From JAMZMI01 sp039970095 (lineage in GTDB: Bacteria; Bacteroidota; Bacteroidia; Cytophagales; Cyclobacteriaceae), in NCBI GenBank assembly GCA_039970095.1, contig JBDVMP010000054.1, positions 1 to 64,000 on the forward strand: a DNA stretch of 64,000 bases. The letters are read 5' to 3'. Position numbers and translations under genes: made by a program. Of the stretch, positions 24,459 through 33,924 are shown piece by piece. Numbering within the stretch: the first letter of the stretch is position 1; every line of letters begins with the position of its first letter. A model generated the notes under the pieces. That model did no database searches. It saw only the letters and a program-made list of their open reading frames with translations, and was not told the DNA's origin.

Positions 24459-26885
24459 ATGAAAACCCATTTGAAAACTTACATAATGATTGCCCTCCTG
24501 ACGTTCGTTACTGGCCAGACACTCTGCGCTCAGGAGTCAAACGTGCTTATCAATCATCAGGGCAAAGATTTCAACATGCTGAAACATGCCTGGACAGCCC
24601 AGTGGATTACGCACCCCACCGAATCCACTCTCGACTATGGCGTATTTCTGCTTAGAAAAAAACTCACGTTATCTGAAAAGCCTTCTTCTTTTGTCACATA
24701 CGTTTCTGCTGACAACAGATATCAATTATTCGTGAATGGAATGTACGTATGCCGGGGACCGGCAATAGGAGATATTGATCACTGGAGGTATGAAACAATC
24801 GATCTGGCACCCTATCTCAAAGCTGGCGAAAACACCATCGCTGCAGAAGTAATCAACTTTGGGGAGTTTCGCCATGCCAAACAACAGACCTTTCAAACGG
24901 CCTTCATCATGCAGGGAGCTGAAACGAATGAAGTCAGTGTGAATACAACAAAGAACAGTGACTGGAAAGTGATGAAGAATCAAGCATATGGCTACACACC
25001 ATTTGTGAGTGACTCTGTAGGTGGATATTATGCCGCCGGCCCAGGTGACGTGGTTGATGGTACGCGCTATCCGTGGGGCTGGCAAAACTCCACTTATGAT
25101 GATTCGGACTGGTTAACCCCCAGACTCGCGATGGTTGAGTTTGCCGTTGGTCGGGGATTTCTGTTCGGGAGCACCTGGTTTCTGGTACCCAGGTCTATTC
25201 CTTTTGCTGAAGAAAAAATCAGCCGGTTTAAAAATATCGTGTCTAGTGAAAACATAACATCACCGGCCGCATTTCATTTGGAAGGCCAATCGCTAACAAT
25301 TCCAGCAAACAGTGAAACAACCCTACTTTTGGATCATGTGAGCCACAGCATAGGTATGCCAAAAATGATCGTTTCAGGTGGCCGGGGCTCCACTATCAAA
25401 ACGACTTATGCGGAAGCCCTGTTTTATAAAAACTCAAGTGAATTCAGCGCACACGGCGGCTGGAAAAAGGGCCCAAGAGGTCAGCTTGAAGATCAGGAGA
25501 TTCGGGGCTATTATGACATATTTATAACAGATGGAGGCACTAAACGTACGTTTCAGCCACAAGCCATGCGTTCCTACCGATATGTTAGTTTAGAAATTCA
25601 AACCGGTGATTCGCCACTGACAATTGACGATTACTATGGTGTAACCAGCAATTATCCTTTCGAAGAAAAAGCAAGCTTCAAATCAGACGACCCTGAGCTT
25701 CAGGCAATTTGGAATGCCGCATGGCTGACCCTGCGCAACTCCGCTACTGACCAATTTGAAGACCCCTACTATGAGCAGCTGCAGTACATCGGAGATACGC
25801 GAATAGAATCGCTTGTATCTATATTCGTTTCCGGCGATGATCGCCTCATGCGCAAAGCCATCAAGCAATTTGATGACTCAAGATTACCAAACGGCCTGAC
25901 CCAAAGCAGGTACCCCTCGTATATCACACAGATCATCCCAACCTACTCATTGCTTTGGATCGGCATGATGAATGATTTTCTCATGTACAGAAATGATCCC
26001 GAGTTTCTCAGACAATTTCTTCCCGGAATCAAAACGGTGCTCGGTTGGTTTGAAGGAAAGGTGGATGAAACTGGTATGCTGAGCAATCTGGAGTGGTGGA
26101 ATTTCACAGATTGGAGTGATGGCTTTCAGAATGGCATTCCGATAGGTGCTGATGACGGCCACTCTGCTGGCGTCACCTTGCAGTATGCACTCGCCCTTCA
26201 AAATGCGGCAGACATTTTCAGCTATCTGGGGGATAGCAGCCAGGCAAAAGCATACCGCACTCAAGCCAAAGCACTGAATACAGCGGTAATGGATTTGTGC
26301 TATGATGAAGAAAGAAAACTCATCGCCGAGCGGCCTGAAAAAGATGCGTTTTCCCAACATACCAATGCATTTGCAATTTTGGCTAACGCCATAGAGGATG
26401 ACGATCAGCGAGAATGGATGCTCAGGACACTCCGTTCTGAAGATCTCATCCAGAGCAGCATCTACTTTAGGTTTTATATGACCAGGGCCATGCAAAAATC
26501 CTCACTTGGAGATCAGTATCTAAAATCCTTATCACCCTGGAAGGACATGCTATCATTTGGCATGTCAACATTCGGAGAAACAGACATCAACCCCCGCTCC
26601 GAATGCCATGGCTGGAGTGCCAGTCCGTGCTTTGACTTTGTGCATACGGTCGCCGGCATCCAATCCGCTGCACCGGGTTTTGAACGTGTTTTGATCGAAC
26701 CTAACCCTGGACATCTGAAGGAAATATCAGTCTCATTTCCTCACCCAAATGGCACACTGAAGCTGAGCTTGAAGAAACACAAAGGCAAGATGCGGGGCGA
26801 AATCATTCTCCCGGAGAGAACCACTGGAATATTCATCTGGAATAAGCAATCCATCGATCTGAAAAGCGGAACAAACAAAATATAA
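24459..26885 (+). CDS. GH78 alpha-L-rhamnosidase
   Basis: The 808-residue protein has a signal peptide (about 1-23, ending TLCAQ). Two N-terminal beta-sandwich domains follow: FVTYVSADNRYQLFVNGMYV with the DHWRYETIDLAPYL strand is the usual GH78 carbohydrate-binding part. The (alpha/alpha)6 catalytic domain starts near 400. DPYYEQLQYIGDTR at 435-448 aligns with the GH78 general-acid region, making Glu439 the candidate acid, and WWNFTDWSDGF with GADDGHSAG follows. A C-terminal beta domain holds HTVAGIQSAAPGFERVLIEPN. It hydrolyses terminal alpha-L-rhamnosyl residues, in the periplasm by its signal. It lies in a run with DUF4861, GH2 and RhaT. Confidence 0.93.
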   Translation: MKTHLKTYIMIALLTFVTGQTLCAQESNVLINHQGKDFNMLKHAWTAQWITHPTESTLDYGVFLLRKKLTLSEKPSSFVTYVSADNRYQLFVNGMYVCRGPAIGDIDHWRYETIDLAPYLKAGENTIAAEVINFGEFRHAKQQTFQTAFIMQGAETNEVSVNTTKNSDWKVMKNQAYGYTPFVSDSVGGYYAAGPGDVVDGTRYPWGWQNSTYDDSDWLTPRLAMVEFAVGRGFLFGSTWFLVPRSIPFAEEKISRFKNIVSSENITSPAAFHLEGQSLTIPANSETTLLLDHVSHSIGMPKMIVSGGRGSTIKTTYAEALFYKNSSEFSAHGGWKKGPRGQLEDQEIRGYYDIFITDGGTKRTFQPQAMRSYRYVSLEIQTGDSPLTIDDYYGVTSNYPFEEKASFKSDDPELQAIWNAAWLTLRNSATDQFEDPYYEQLQYIGDTRIESLVSIFVSGDDRLMRKAIKQFDDSRLPNGLTQSRYPSYITQIIPTYSLLWIGMMNDFLMYRNDPEFLRQFLPGIKTVLGWFEGKVDETGMLSNLEWWNFTDWSDGFQNGIPIGADDGHSAGVTLQYALALQNAADIFSYLGDSSQAKAYRTQAKALNTAVMDLCYDEERKLIAERPEKDAFSQHTNAFAILANAIEDDDQREWMLRTLRSEDLIQSSIYFRFYMTRAMQKSSLGDQYLKSLSPWKDMLSFGMSTFGETDINPRSECHGWSASPCFDFVHTVAGIQSAAPGFERVLIEPNPGHLKEISVSFPHPNGTLKLSLKKHKGKMRGEIILPERTTGIFIWNKQSIDLKSGTNKI

Positions 26886-26935
26886 TCATCTAGTAAACAA
26901 GTACATCCCCTACAAAGAGCATAACCTAAAAATTC

Positions 26936-29305
26936 ATGAAATCAATCCTCTTTTCATTCATCATTTTATTTGGTGCATCCACCTTCGCTCAAACCACGCA
27001 TACCATTTCGTTGAATGGCGTCACCGCCTTCGAACAAACCAAAAATGCTTTCCCACCCAAAAAATACACCCGAACAATCCCTGTTCCCGGGTTAATTGAT
27101 TTAGCCAAGCCCAGAATAGAACAGTATGAAGCATACTTTTCGGGTCAGCATAGCCCCCGATATAACTGGTACAAATTCAAATTTGTCGTTCCGGAGGATC
27201 AAAAAGACAGAACGGCGATCTTGCACCTTCTCAAAAGCAGGTTTAACACGCTCGTCATACTCAATGGCCATGACTATGGAGCCTATATGCAAAACAATAC
27301 CCCTATTGAGGTGGACTTATCCGAACACCTGAATTATGGTAAGGAAAACGAACTCATATTGCGCCTGGGGGAAAGAGCCTGGATGCCCAAAGAGGCTGCC
27401 ACAGGGTTTGATCGTGAGAAGTTTACAGATTTTCCGGGTATTTGGGACGATGTATTTATAGAGTTTGGTGGCCCGCTCAGAGCTCATCGAGCTTTGGTCA
27501 TTCCCGATTTTGAAAACAAAAAAGCTACCCTCAAGGTGCTGATAGAAAACCACGCCAAAGTGCTGGAGCGCAACACTGAATATGCGCACATTGAATATAC
27601 ACTTTCAGCCTATATCAGGGAAAAATCTACCGGAAAAATCGTAACCGCCACCCAAACAATCGAAGACAAGATACAATGTCAGATAGAACAACAAGAGCGT
27701 CATCTGACCTTCAGCTTTGATGATTTCAAAAGCTGGTCACCGGCAAACCCTTTCCTCTATGAGGCCGTGGTTCAAATCAATGCGGATAGAAAATACTTCG
27801 ACAATTACGGCAATACCGAAAATCAAAAGCCGTCAGATGATCAAACTTGGATTGGTCCATCCGATAAAAAAGCAATCACCTTCGGAATGCGCGATTTCAA
27901 ATCTGTAGAGAAGTCTTTCGAATTGAACGGACAGGAAATTGCACTTTTTGGCTCTACCATTACTCTCAATCGTTTCTTCGAAGATCGGGACAGGGCACAC
28001 TTACCCTGGGACAAAGCTTGGGTTAGGAAAATGATGGTAGAAATCCCTACCGCAATGAAATGGAACTTTTTTCGTGTGAGCATTGGCCTATTGCCGGAGT
28101 TCTGGTACGATCTGGCCGATGAACACGGAATCATGATCCAAAACGAATATAACATGTGGAACCTAAGGGGGCGCCCTTCGCAATATCAAGCGGAATATAC
28201 CGATTGGATATGGAATGATGGAAACCACCCCAGCATCATTATTTGGGATGCTCTGAACGAGCAAAAACAGGATTATATCGGAAGAGAACTTATTCCTCAA
28301 TTGAGAGAGATCGACCCTTCTCGCCTATGGGATCTTGGCTTTATGAAAGCCATACCGGGCAGCCGTCTGGATGTGTTCGAATACCATTGGTATCCCCTGG
28401 CGCATGGTTGGTGGGTAGGAGATGATTATGTGAAGTCGAGCCGAGAAACTTTTCTTTTTGGCACACTCAACAGCAAAGTGGCCGGCATAGACCAGATGAA
28501 AATGTCCAATGCTCCGGTCATAGTCAACGAGTTTGCCTGGCTATGGCAAGGCAGAGATGGCTTAAAATCCGGAGTGCGAACCTATGGAAATTTTACCGAC
28601 CAGGACAAACTGCCTTTTTATAAGAACTATGAATATTATGAGCCAGATGGCTCGCAGCTTTACGAAAGTGATCGGGATATTTATGATTACTATGTTGGCA
28701 AAAATGCCACAGCAGAGGAAAGGTGGCACTTTCAAGCTTATCTTCAGGCCATAGAAACCGAGATGCTCAGAGCCACAAGAGAAGCAGATGGAGTGGCGTC
28801 ATTTGCCTATTTATCCAACAACCGTGGGCATACGGGTGATTGGTTTGTGGGTGACATCAAAAACCTGACACCATCGCAAGCACTCCTTTGCCAATACCAC
28901 GTGACCAGACCTTTCGCGGTTTTTATCGACTTGCCGGATAGTAGGTATCTCAAAAAACCAAAGACCTATCCTGAAGGTAGCTCTCTCAACCTCAACCTCC
29001 TGGCAATCAATGATTCCCTGGGCGTAAAAAACGGCAGGGTGACCGTCCAAATTCTGGACCACCAGGGAAAGGCTGTATTCTCTGATCAAAAGAACGTAAC
29101 TGTGGATGAATTTTGGCAAACCGACATCCCTATATCCATAACATTGCCACAAACAAAGGGAGGGTATATGATTTTAACTACGCTGGATGACGCATCCAGC
29201 AGTTCGATGAAACAGGTTTCTCGCAGGTATATTATTGTAGGTGAAATAGAAAATCCTGAATTTCCCGATTATGTTTATCAAAAACCACCAGGATGGCCTC
29301 AATAA
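26936..29305 (+). CDS. Glycoside hydrolase family 2 enzyme
   Basis: The 789-residue protein has a signal peptide (to about residue 18, TFAQ). The GH2 order follows: N-terminal sugar-binding jelly roll (about 20-180, with YNWYKFKFVVPEDQ), an immunoglobulin-like domain (about 190-320) and a TIM barrel (about 330-620). In the barrel Glu442 (WDALNEQ) is the candidate acid/base and Glu532 (VIVNEFAW) the candidate nucleophile. A C-terminal beta domain ends the protein. GH2 includes beta-galactosidases, beta-glucuronidases, beta-mannosidases and others; the substrate cannot be fixed here. The 50-bp gap after GH78 suggests co-transcription and sequential attack on the same oligosaccharide. Confidence 0.9.
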   Translation: MKSILFSFIILFGASTFAQTTHTISLNGVTAFEQTKNAFPPKKYTRTIPVPGLIDLAKPRIEQYEAYFSGQHSPRYNWYKFKFVVPEDQKDRTAILHLLKSRFNTLVILNGHDYGAYMQNNTPIEVDLSEHLNYGKENELILRLGERAWMPKEAATGFDREKFTDFPGIWDDVFIEFGGPLRAHRALVIPDFENKKATLKVLIENHAKVLERNTEYAHIEYTLSAYIREKSTGKIVTATQTIEDKIQCQIEQQERHLTFSFDDFKSWSPANPFLYEAVVQINADRKYFDNYGNTENQKPSDDQTWIGPSDKKAITFGMRDFKSVEKSFELNGQEIALFGSTITLNRFFEDRDRAHLPWDKAWVRKMMVEIPTAMKWNFFRVSIGLLPEFWYDLADEHGIMIQNEYNMWNLRGRPSQYQAEYTDWIWNDGNHPSIIIWDALNEQKQDYIGRELIPQLREIDPSRLWDLGFMKAIPGSRLDVFEYHWYPLAHGWWVGDDYVKSSRETFLFGTLNSKVAGIDQMKMSNAPVIVNEFAWLWQGRDGLKSGVRTYGNFTDQDKLPFYKNYEYYEPDGSQLYESDRDIYDYYVGKNATAEERWHFQAYLQAIETEMLRATREADGVASFAYLSNNRGHTGDWFVGDIKNLTPSQALLCQYHVTRPFAVFIDLPDSRYLKKPKTYPEGSSLNLNLLAINDSLGVKNGRVTVQILDHQGKAVFSDQKNVTVDEFWQTDIPISITLPQTKGGYMILTTLDDASSSSMKQVSRRYIIVGEIENPEFPDYVYQKPPGWPQ

Positions 29306-29398
29306 TTACAACGCCTTTAGTCAGAAGTTGTGCTGCCTGTAAACGCCACCTCGTGGAAACAAGTAAAGAGTAGATCACATCAAATAGCTCAGATGCTC

Positions 29399-31141
29399 AT
29401 GAAGAAAAAACAATTGCTAGCCTTTCATTTTTTGCTACTCCTCTCCTTTTCGGTGATTGCACAAGACACCTATGACAGGTTCCCTCAATTGACAGAGACG
29501 CTCACTCCGTTTCGTTTGCCGCTACCTACAGAAGGCTCTGTTTCCTACATCTATCTGGACGATGACAAAGACCCTGATGGTCTTAAAGCCACCTTACCCG
29601 ACGGAACCAAAGTGCTGTGGCTGGATGACGATGATGATATGCAAAAGGGAGATCTGGAAGGAGACCTGGACAGTGATTGTTTGATGGTTGACTTGAATGG
29701 CGATGGACAATATGGAAGTGAACTGGACTTAATATTGGACTATTTAGACATAAACGAAGATGGAAAGGCAGATTTTCAGGTGATCGTTGACAATGGTGAA
29801 AAAGCGTACACCGGGAAGTGGACTTCTCACTACATGTGGTTTGCCGACAATGATAACGATGGAGTGTTTGGATATGTAAATTGGGATAGTTTCAAGTTTG
29901 AGGGATGGGATCATCAGGGGCGAGCCAACTTTTTCGCTGACTACAATGGGCAAAGCACCATGCTCAAAACACACATTACAACATGGAACATCGAAGACCC
30001 TGAATTCAGTTGGGAAAACCCATTCCTGTTTTACGATACGGATGGTGACGGGCTTACCGAAATGGCCATAAGAATGGTGGATGAACCAATAGAAACGAAA
30101 GCTGAGTCAAGCCTAATTGCCTGGAAATACAGCCACCATATCTCGCTGGTTCAGATGACCTTCGATATGGACAATGATAGCCACCCGGGCAATGAACTGG
30201 ACTATGACATGAGCTTGAGGTTTGCAGGAAAAGGATTTGATTATAGCGATCAAATCAACAGCCTTGGCTCCTACTCTATAGCTCCCGGTACGGATCAATA
30301 TTTTGCTGACCCACGTTGGAGGCACCTGAAAAACCTGGTGTATCCTACGCACGAAACCGCCTATGACCTCACTTTTGACAGAGGCGAATGGTCTTCCTGC
30401 TGGCTGGTCTTCGATGAAGACGATGACTGTCACCGATGGGAGCGCGTGGAGTTTTACGACCCAAAAGACCCTTTTAAGATTGGATCAAAAAACGGTGGTC
30501 TGGATCACAATCCTCAATCGGATGCAGTAGGTGACCGGGGAGAATGGGATCTTGATTTCTCAGGAAAAGGCTCACTTTATGTCTCCCCGCTCGATGGCAA
30601 ACTGCACCTCTTTGGTGCGGAAACAGGCTATTGGAGGATCGATCAAAACAGCCTCTATTATCAGGGATGGCAAGGCTGGAGAGGCCCCAACATACAGCCT
30701 GAGGATGCAGATACGCTGGAACCCATGCGATTTGCCACTATCAAATATGAAGATACAGATGGAAATGGTTTTTTTGATGAGATCAGCTATGACATGGACG
30801 GGGACACACTTTACGAAGAGGTTGTCTGCCTGCAAAACCTGGGCTTGTCCGATGAATCCGAAATTTTTCATCCCTCCGAAATGGAATATTCCGATTACCT
30901 GATTTTGCATGAAAACATCGCAAATGGTTTGCAAAAGAAGGCAGCCAGAATGGAAAAAATGGCTAGAGATGCAGGGCTCAACACACAGTGGTATTCATTT
31001 TTGGGTTCACCGAAAAGCACACGGGAAAAATACCACAATGGCTTTTGGATGTCATATTACATCTATCGCGATTTGAATGTCGTGACCACTGCCAAAAACA
31101 AAGAATCCAAAAGAGTAAAAGAGGCCTATTTTAGCAAGTAG
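29399..31141 (+). CDS. Secreted Asp-rich protein of unknown function
   Basis: From ATG 29399 (MKKKQLLAF, signal peptide to SVIAQ) the protein has about 580 residues; an ATG at 29393 is equally possible. It is full of Asp-x-Asp-x-Asp-Gly-type turns, such as DDDKDPDGLKA, DLNGDGQYGSELD, DINEDGKADFQ, DNDNDGVFGY, DTDGDGLTEM and EDTDGNGFFDE. These resemble EF-hand, dockerin or thrombospondin-type calcium loops spread along a beta-rich body with many Trp/Tyr. No catalytic motif was recognised. It is not a known CAZy family to me. Its position between GH2 and RhaT implies a role in glycan capture or hydrolysis, in the periplasm or outside. Confidence 0.75.
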   Translation: MKKKQLLAFHFLLLLSFSVIAQDTYDRFPQLTETLTPFRLPLPTEGSVSYIYLDDDKDPDGLKATLPDGTKVLWLDDDDDMQKGDLEGDLDSDCLMVDLNGDGQYGSELDLILDYLDINEDGKADFQVIVDNGEKAYTGKWTSHYMWFADNDNDGVFGYVNWDSFKFEGWDHQGRANFFADYNGQSTMLKTHITTWNIEDPEFSWENPFLFYDTDGDGLTEMAIRMVDEPIETKAESSLIAWKYSHHISLVQMTFDMDNDSHPGNELDYDMSLRFAGKGFDYSDQINSLGSYSIAPGTDQYFADPRWRHLKNLVYPTHETAYDLTFDRGEWSSCWLVFDEDDDCHRWERVEFYDPKDPFKIGSKNGGLDHNPQSDAVGDRGEWDLDFSGKGSLYVSPLDGKLHLFGAETGYWRIDQNSLYYQGWQGWRGPNIQPEDADTLEPMRFATIKYEDTDGNGFFDEISYDMDGDTLYEEVVCLQNLGLSDESEIFHPSEMEYSDYLILHENIANGLQKKAARMEKMARDAGLNTQWYSFLGSPKSTREKYHNGFWMSYYIYRDLNVVTTAKNKESKRVKEAYFSK

Positions 31142-31192
31142 CAAGCCGAAAAAGGGATTATATATTAGCAAACAAAAAAGAGCGAATACATT

Positions 31193-32227
31193 ATGGGAGC
31201 AATACTCGGAATCATTTTTCACGGCTTGGGCGGTTTTGGAGCAGGAAGCTTCTACATCCCTTTCAAGCAGGTAAAAAATTGGAGTTGGGAAAGCTCCTGG
31301 TTGGTATTGGGTGTCATGGCATGGATCGTAGCTCCTTTGGTCATGGCTTCTATCACAGTACCAAACCTCATAGATGTTCTTAGCTCAGCACCTGCGGACA
31401 CAAAATTTTGGACCTATTTTTTTGGCGTACTTTGGGGCATTGGTGGCCTTACTTTTGGTTTATCTATGCGCTACCTTGGCGTTTCGTTGGGTATGACCAT
31501 AGCGCTAGGGTTTTGCACTGCATTCGGCACCCTCATACCTCCATTATTTCACGGTACTTTTGGCGATCTTATCAGCACGCAAACGGGCCAAATTACATTC
31601 GCGGGTATCCTCTTGTGCCTACTGGGTATAGCCATCGTGGGTAAGGCCGGCTTCATGAAGGAAAAGCAAATGAACACCACGAATGCGAGTATCAAAGAAT
31701 TTAATTTGATGAAAGGACTGGCAGTGGCTATCACTTCAGGGATACTGAGCGCCTGTTTTGCCTTTGGTCTGGAAGCCGGTGGCAGCATAGCTGACCTGGC
31801 AGTAGCTCAAGGTGCAAATGAACTCTTTAGAAACAATGCCGTATTGGTGTGGATTCTCTGGGGAGGAATCACCACCAATAGCATCTATTGCCTCGTGCTC
31901 AACTACAGAAATAAATCGAGTAAGGATTATCGCAACACGAGTACGCCTCTTGTCGCAAACTACCTATGGGCTTCACTGGGTGGAATTACATGGTACTTAC
32001 AATTCTTCTTCTATGGTATGGGCACAACCTATTTGGGTGAAAAATATGACTTTGCCAGTTGGTCCATACATATGGCGTTTATCATTTTCTTCAGCAACTT
32101 TTGGGGTATCTACTACAAAGAATGGAACGGTGTAACCAAAAAGACGAGTTTTGTTCTCGGGGCAGGGCTATTTGTCATTTTGCTTTCTATTGTAATGATT
32201 GGCATGGCCAATACCATCTCCCACTAG
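31193..32227 (+). CDS. rhaT: L-rhamnose/H+ symporter
   Basis: The 344-residue inner-membrane protein has ten hydrophobic helices. Its opening (GAILGIIFHGLGGFGAGSFYIPFKQVKNWSWE), followed by LVLGVMAWIVAPLV and MRYLGVSLGMTIALGFCTAFGTLIPP, is characteristic of RhaT. RhaT takes up L-rhamnose, and in some cases L-lyxose or L-mannose, with protons. It follows the Asp-rich protein by 51 bp and precedes the PL14-like gene by 54 bp. No rhaA, rhaB or rhaD lies in this window, so rhamnose is either processed elsewhere or by the operon at 14.8-20.5 kb. Confidence 0.92.
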   Translation: MGAILGIIFHGLGGFGAGSFYIPFKQVKNWSWESSWLVLGVMAWIVAPLVMASITVPNLIDVLSSAPADTKFWTYFFGVLWGIGGLTFGLSMRYLGVSLGMTIALGFCTAFGTLIPPLFHGTFGDLISTQTGQITFAGILLCLLGIAIVGKAGFMKEKQMNTTNASIKEFNLMKGLAVAITSGILSACFAFGLEAGGSIADLAVAQGANELFRNNAVLVWILWGGITTNSIYCLVLNYRNKSSKDYRNTSTPLVANYLWASLGGITWYLQFFFYGMGTTYLGEKYDFASWSIHMAFIIFFSNFWGIYYKEWNGVTKKTSFVLGAGLFVILLSIVMIGMANTISH

Positions 32228-32281
32228 ACACAGTAGCATTTCGATTCTAAACATGGGAAAAAAGTAAAACAGATACATATC

Positions 32282-33067
32282 ATGAAGAGCCTTATCATAT
32301 TAACACTTACGGCCTGCTCCAGCATACAGCAGTTTACTTCCAAACCGCAGGAAAAAGATGTGCTGCGTGTTGGGTTTGAGCAATCTGCTTTGGGAGACTA
32401 TGACCGTACGGCGATCGAGGCAGACTTTGATTCCATTGAATGGGCGCTTACCAAACAAAGAGGCCACATTGTATCTGGTGAAAGTAAAAATCAATTTCTC
32501 CGAGTCGCTTTCCCGAAAGGGTCAGTAGGCCCAGAGCAAGGGGGTATTCAATTTGTATGCCCGCTAAAGCCAGCAAAAGAGTATTATCTGAGCTATGATT
32601 TATACTTCGAAGAAGGGTTTGATTTTAGCAAAGGAGGCAAACTACCTGGGCTCACAAGCGGAGGAGCAGCATACACTGGAGGCGTCCATCCAGACGAGGG
32701 CCAGGGGTGGAGTGCCAGATACATGTGGGTGGGCAACAAGCCAATAGTCTATCTCTACTACAAAGATATGGCTGGAAAATACGGAGAAAGCCTCCCTTTA
32801 AACGCAGAAATAAAGCATGCAAAATGGTACACATTCACTCAACGCATCAGGGTCAATCAACCTGATCAGGAAGATGCATTGATTGAAGTCTGGATCGACG
32901 GGGAAAAGGTGGGGTCCAAACAAAATTTTGCCCTAAGAAAAGGTAACCTGGGCCTGATCGACTCCTTCTACTTTTCCACTTTTCATGGAGGCGCCTCACC
33001 TAATTGGGCGCCCAAAGTTGACAGTTATATTCGGTTCGACAATTTTAGGATCTACTCAAAAGACTAG
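32282..33067 (+). CDS. PL14-like polysaccharide lyase domain protein
   Basis: The 261-residue protein has a short lipoprotein-like signal (MKSLIILTLTAC, Cys near residue 12). The body is a single beta jelly roll with YYLSYDLYFEEGFDFSKGGKLPGL near 100-123, ARYMWVGNKPIVYLYYKDM near 140-158, KWYTFTQRIRVN near 180 and SYIRFDNFRIY at the end. The KGGKLPGL block and the order of strands match the polysaccharide lyase 14-like group, members of which cleave alginate or glucuronan. A uronate-containing substrate is therefore suggested. The remaining strands diverge, so the exact specificity is uncertain. It is the last plus-strand gene, convergent with the deacetylase. Confidence 0.7.
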   Translation: MKSLIILTLTACSSIQQFTSKPQEKDVLRVGFEQSALGDYDRTAIEADFDSIEWALTKQRGHIVSGESKNQFLRVAFPKGSVGPEQGGIQFVCPLKPAKEYYLSYDLYFEEGFDFSKGGKLPGLTSGGAAYTGGVHPDEGQGWSARYMWVGNKPIVYLYYKDMAGKYGESLPLNAEIKHAKWYTFTQRIRVNQPDQEDALIEVWIDGEKVGSKQNFALRKGNLGLIDSFYFSTFHGGASPNWAPKVDSYIRFDNFRIYSKD

Positions 33068-33081
33068 CCACAGCTAGCTGA

Positions 33082-33903
33082 TCAATCATTTTCCCTGCTA
33101 CTTCTGATGTGCTTACACACATTGCCAAAAGTATCGACCCAAAGCACCTCCTCGTTGGATTTGAGATATTCTAAAAGCTCTCGGTGAGCCTCTGCCGAAA
33201 CATTGAGATACCCACCCCCTACACTGTGAAACATCAGAGTAGCCACTGTTCCGTTGACCTGAGCTTCCTTCACTCTGGCAATAAGCTCCGCCCCGGAAAT
33301 GTCAGAAATACCATAACTCGGCATCATGTATAGATCAACCTCATCCATCTTTTTGGGAACAGGACCATCCGCTCGGGCTGCCACAAACATGTGTTGAATG
33401 CTATCAGCAAAATCTACTCCCTGAATACTGTGATCCACGCAGGTATAGGCAAAAGTTCTTTCCTGTTTGCCATCAATCGCCTTAAGCAGCGCATTGGCAG
33501 TGCGCAACTCCGCCATGAGTTGAGGAAAGCTATAGCTATCGAGATCATATTCCGGCCGTACCCAATCAAATGAACCCCTTCCCGGTAGGTTTTTAATACA
33601 TGGATGAAAAAGGGTATGATTGCCCAACTCATGCCCCTTCGCACTCAATTCTCGCCAATCATCGGTTCTGTTGGCAATGGATTGAGAACTGCCTGTACAA
33701 AAAAAGGTGGCTTTAAACCCAAATTCATCCAAAACCGGTCCCACTACATCCAAATGACAATCAAGCCCATCGTCGTAGGTTAAACATACGGCCGCTTTTT
33801 TACCATCCGGCCAGCTAAAATTCTCTGTGCTTTGGGCAAATAAGCATGGGCTCATTAGCAATACCCAAATGATCGTTACAATATTTTTAGAAGATAAATT
33901 CAT
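33082..33903 (-). CDS. Secreted polysaccharide deacetylase (CE4, NodB domain)
   Basis: The 273-residue protein has a signal peptide (to about CLFAQ, residue 24). The NodB motif 1 is LTYDDGLDC, with the catalytic-base and metal Asp. Motif 2 is the zinc pair in GHELGNHTLFH, and a C-terminal TLMFHSVGGG supplies the late His motif. CE4 enzymes remove N- or O-acetyl groups from polysaccharides or peptidoglycan. It is 21 bp downstream of the SGNH esterase gene, so the two form an operon. Both deacetylating enzymes together argue for an acetylated substrate. It converges on the PL14-like gene with only 14 bp between the stops. Confidence 0.9.
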   Translation of the reverse strand: MNLSSKNIVTIIWVLLMSPCLFAQSTENFSWPDGKKAAVCLTYDDGLDCHLDVVGPVLDEFGFKATFFCTGSSQSIANRTDDWRELSAKGHELGNHTLFHPCIKNLPGRGSFDWVRPEYDLDSYSFPQLMAELRTANALLKAIDGKQERTFAYTCVDHSIQGVDFADSIQHMFVAARADGPVPKKMDEVDLYMMPSYGISDISGAELIARVKEAQVNGTVATLMFHSVGGGYLNVSAEAHRELLEYLKSNEEVLWVDTFGNVCKHIRSSREND

Positions 33904-33924
33904 TTCAATTTTTAATATTATCGG

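Noticed and set aside
25947..26495. 182-codon minus-strand frame opposite the GH78 gene
   Set aside because: It is antisense to the conserved catalytic domain and shows no family features.
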